NCBI RefSeq assembly: GCF_000716675.1 | Contig: NZ_JNXT01000002.1 | Span: 297,977 to 361,976, forward strand | Reading direction: 5' to 3' | Length of the DNA: 64,000 bases | Origin: Streptomyces alboflavus | GTDB lineage: Bacteria; Actinomycetota; Actinomycetes; Streptomycetales; Streptomycetaceae | Part shown: piece after piece, positions 62,419 to 64,000 of the stretch | Position numbering within the stretch: the stretch's first letter is position 1 | Layout: each line of letters opens with the position of its first letter | The notes under the pieces: model-generated | Told to the model about the DNA's origin: nothing | The model's input: only the letters and a program-made list of their open reading frames with translations | Database searches by the model: none | Position numbers and translations under genes: made by a program

Positions 62419-63855
62419 GTGGTCGGGGGACGCATCGGGGCGTATGTGATCGTGCGCGAGCTGGGGAGCGGCGGCATGGGGTCGGTCTATCTGGGCCGTT
62501 CGCGTGCGGGGCGGGCGGTCGCCCTCAAGGTGATCAGGGCGGAGTACGCGGCGGATCCGGAGTTCAGGAGGCGCTTTCGCGAAGAGGTCGCCGCCGCCCG
62601 CAAGGTGGGCGGCTTCCACACGGCGGCGGTCGTCGACGCGGACCCCGACGCCCCGCAGCCGTGGATGGCCAGCGCCTACATCGAGGGCCCGACCCTGGCC
62701 GAGGAGATCGCCCGGCGCGGCCCGCTCGACGAGCGGCGGCTCTGGGCCCTTGCCGCCGCGCTCGCGGAGGCCCTGCAGGCCGTCCACGCCTGCGGCCTGG
62801 TCCACCGCGACCTCAAGCCGGGCAACATCGTGCTCGCCGTCGACGGGCCCCGCGTCCTGGACTTCGGCATCGCCCGCGCCGCGGAGGCCACGCGGGTGAC
62901 CGTCGGGCAGATGGCCGTGGGGACGCCCGGGTTCATCGCGCCCGAGCAGGCACAGGGGCACGAGGTCACCGGCGCGTGCGACGTGTTCGCGCTGGGCGCG
63001 GTGCTGGTCGCGGCGGCGGGCGGCAGCGCGTTCGGGCAGGGGCAGGCGTACGGACTCCTGTACCGGGCGGTGCACGAGGAGGCGGACGTGTCCGCGCTGC
63101 CGGGGGCGCTGCGCCCCCTCGCCGCCGCCTGCCTGCGCAAGGAGCCGCACCGGCGGCCCACACCGGAGCAGGTGCTCGTGCTGTGCGCCGACCACCTGGA
63201 CATGACCGCCCCGGAGCCCGCCGAGCCCACGCAGCCGCGGCCCACCCCCTCGGAACCGGTCCGGACCCGCCCGGCTCCACCCCCACCCCGACCGCGGCGG
63301 GCCGCCGCACACCCTCCTCGTCCCGAGGCGGCACCGGACACCGGTCAGATCGCCCCGTACCCCCGCAGCAGACGCAGCCGGGCCCTGCTGCTCCTGCGCG
63401 TCGTCCTGCTCACGCTCGCGCTGGCCGCGATCGCGTGGCGCGGCGACGTGATCCATGCCTCTGAGGGGCTGCGCGTCATCGCCGGGGTCCTGGCGTTCCT
63501 GATGGTGTTGGTCGTCCTCGGCACGGTGACCCTGAGCGACGGGCTCGTCCTGAACGACCTGGGCATCGGCATCGCATCGCCCAGGAGCGTGGCGGTGCTG
63601 CGCTGGAGCGAGGTGGTGTCCGTCGAGCTGGGCCGGAAGGCGCGGCACACCGTGCTCACCGTGCGGATGCCCGAGGGCCACCGACTGCCGGTGTCCTTCA
63701 CGAAGCCGTGGTGGGTGCGGAGGTACAAGGACGGCACCTTCCGCATCCGCACCGCCCAACTGACCCCCGGCGGCGGTGCCGGACCCCTCGTCGACACGCT
63801 CCGCTCCTTCGCCGCCCGCCACGGTGTCCCCGTCACCGACGTCCGCGACGGCTAG
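62419..63855 (+). CDS. Membrane-anchored Ser/Thr protein kinase (Hanks type)
   Basis: 478 residues from GTG 62419 (GAGAGGGG upstream). The kinase domain spans about 5-265. The ATP loop is LGSGGMGSVYLGRSRAGRAV and the Lys is in ALKVIRAEY. HRDLKPGNIV is the catalytic loop, LDFGIARA the Mg-binding DFG, and GTPGFIAPEQ the activation end. A Pro/Arg-rich linker (about 265-325) leads to two membrane helices (LLLLRVVLLTLALAAIAW and LRVIAGVLAFLMVLVVLG). A C-terminal domain of about 100 residues follows (VTLSDGLVLNDLGIG, GRKARHTVLTVRMPEGH), instead of the usual PASTA repeats. The TAG stop is inside the repeat described next. Confidence 0.93.
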   Translation: MVGGRIGAYVIVRELGSGGMGSVYLGRSRAGRAVALKVIRAEYAADPEFRRRFREEVAAARKVGGFHTAAVVDADPDAPQPWMASAYIEGPTLAEEIARRGPLDERRLWALAAALAEALQAVHACGLVHRDLKPGNIVLAVDGPRVLDFGIARAAEATRVTVGQMAVGTPGFIAPEQAQGHEVTGACDVFALGAVLVAAAGGSAFGQGQAYGLLYRAVHEEADVSALPGALRPLAAACLRKEPHRRPTPEQVLVLCADHLDMTAPEPAEPTQPRPTPSEPVRTRPAPPPPRPRRAAAHPPRPEAAPDTGQIAPYPRSRRSRALLLLRVVLLTLALAAIAWRGDVIHASEGLRVIAGVLAFLMVLVVLGTVTLSDGLVLNDLGIGIASPRSVAVLRWSEVVSVELGRKARHTVLTVRMPEGHRLPVSFTKPWWVRRYKDGTFRIRTAQLTPGGGAGPLVDTLRSFAARHGVPVTDVRDG

Positions 63856-63909
63856 GGCCTGTCCGATGGGTCGCCGCGACGCCGCGCCGACCCATCGGAC
63901 AGGCCCTAG
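63852..63909. repeat. Repeat hairpin with 22-bp perfect arms
   Basis: The left arm (63852-63873) begins CTAGGGCCTGTCCGATGGGT. The right arm (63888-63909) is its exact reverse complement, with 14 bp between. The right arm plus 7 bp equals the repeat at 9886-9914. The left arm supplies the kinase's TAG stop. It may also act as a terminator. The final 91 bp of the window hold no gene; a second small hairpin, GGGGCC-GGTC-GGCCCC, lies at 63964-63979. Confidence 0.8.
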
Positions 63910-64000
63910 TGCTGCGTTCCTCAAAGGACGTACTCATAGCGGCGCCGTCGTGTGCGGGTGGGAGGGGCCGGTCGGCCCCAGACCCAGGGCTGGGCGCGGG

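Overview
The window is high-GC actinobacterial DNA with GTG/TTG starts, purine-rich ribosome binding sites and many 4-nt ATGA/GTGA gene overlaps. The gene content (streptogrisin-type protease, paired DUF1048 genes behind a PadR regulator, ECF41 sigma factor, anti-sigma-like ATPases, 2-methylisoborneol operon) points to a Streptomyces or very close relative. No rRNA, tRNA, CRISPR array or complete insertion sequence was seen.

Layout. (1) 1-21.4 kb is mostly ordinary chromosome: a secreted serine protease cut by the left edge, an RsbW-like ATPase, a DUF1206 membrane protein, a GAF/ANTAR protein, a NarL-type two-component system divergent from an MMPL exporter, secreted proteins, a membrane-anchored sigma-like protein, a YceI remnant, an ECF41 sigma factor, a toxin-antitoxin pair, a PadR/DUF1048 operon, an epoxide hydrolase and a GlxA-type regulator. 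(2) 21.4-37.0 kb is one tightly coupled minus-strand biosynthetic operon of 14 genes. Transcription starts at a B12-dependent radical SAM enzyme. It continues through a flavoprotein fused to an Old Yellow Enzyme domain, an AMP-ligase, an MFS exporter, a hotdog thioesterase, an ACP, a benzoate-CoA-ligase-like enzyme, two ketosynthases each followed by a shortened catalytically dead partner, an enoyl reductase, a second ACP and a ketoreductase. I read it as a discrete (type II, reducing) polyketide/fatty-acid assembly line that probably starts from an aryl-CoA; the product is unknown. (3) 37.2-41.1 kb holds DHFR, thymidylate synthase, a YciO/TsaC-like protein and a secreted amidase. (4) 41.7-45.2 kb is the 2-methylisoborneol operon: cyclic-nucleotide-binding protein, terpene cyclase and GPP C-methyltransferase. 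(5) 45.3-49.0 kb has a secreted lectin and a divergent katG/fur pair with two dyad sites between them.

(6) 49.0-61.6 kb is a second accessory cluster, all on the plus strand. It has a short Cys-rich precursor peptide, a class II lanthipeptide synthetase (LanM), two duplicated ATP-grasp ligases, an A-PCP-TE protein, an epimerase-like SDR, a GNAT-like/PLP-aminotransferase fusion and a cupin. No transporter, protease or regulator accompanies it. I do not recognise this gene set. It could be a lanthipeptide locus next to a separate small-molecule locus, or one hybrid pathway in which ATP-grasp enzymes join a non-ribosomal amino acid to a peptide. This is the best candidate for an undescribed system. 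(7) 61.6-64.0 kb has an anti-sigma-like ATPase and a Ser/Thr kinase.

A 29-bp repeat occurs at both 9.9 kb and 63.9 kb. In each place it supplies the TAG stop of the upstream gene. Start codons were chosen by ribosome binding site, frame overlap and family length; family assignments come from reading the translated sequences without database searches.
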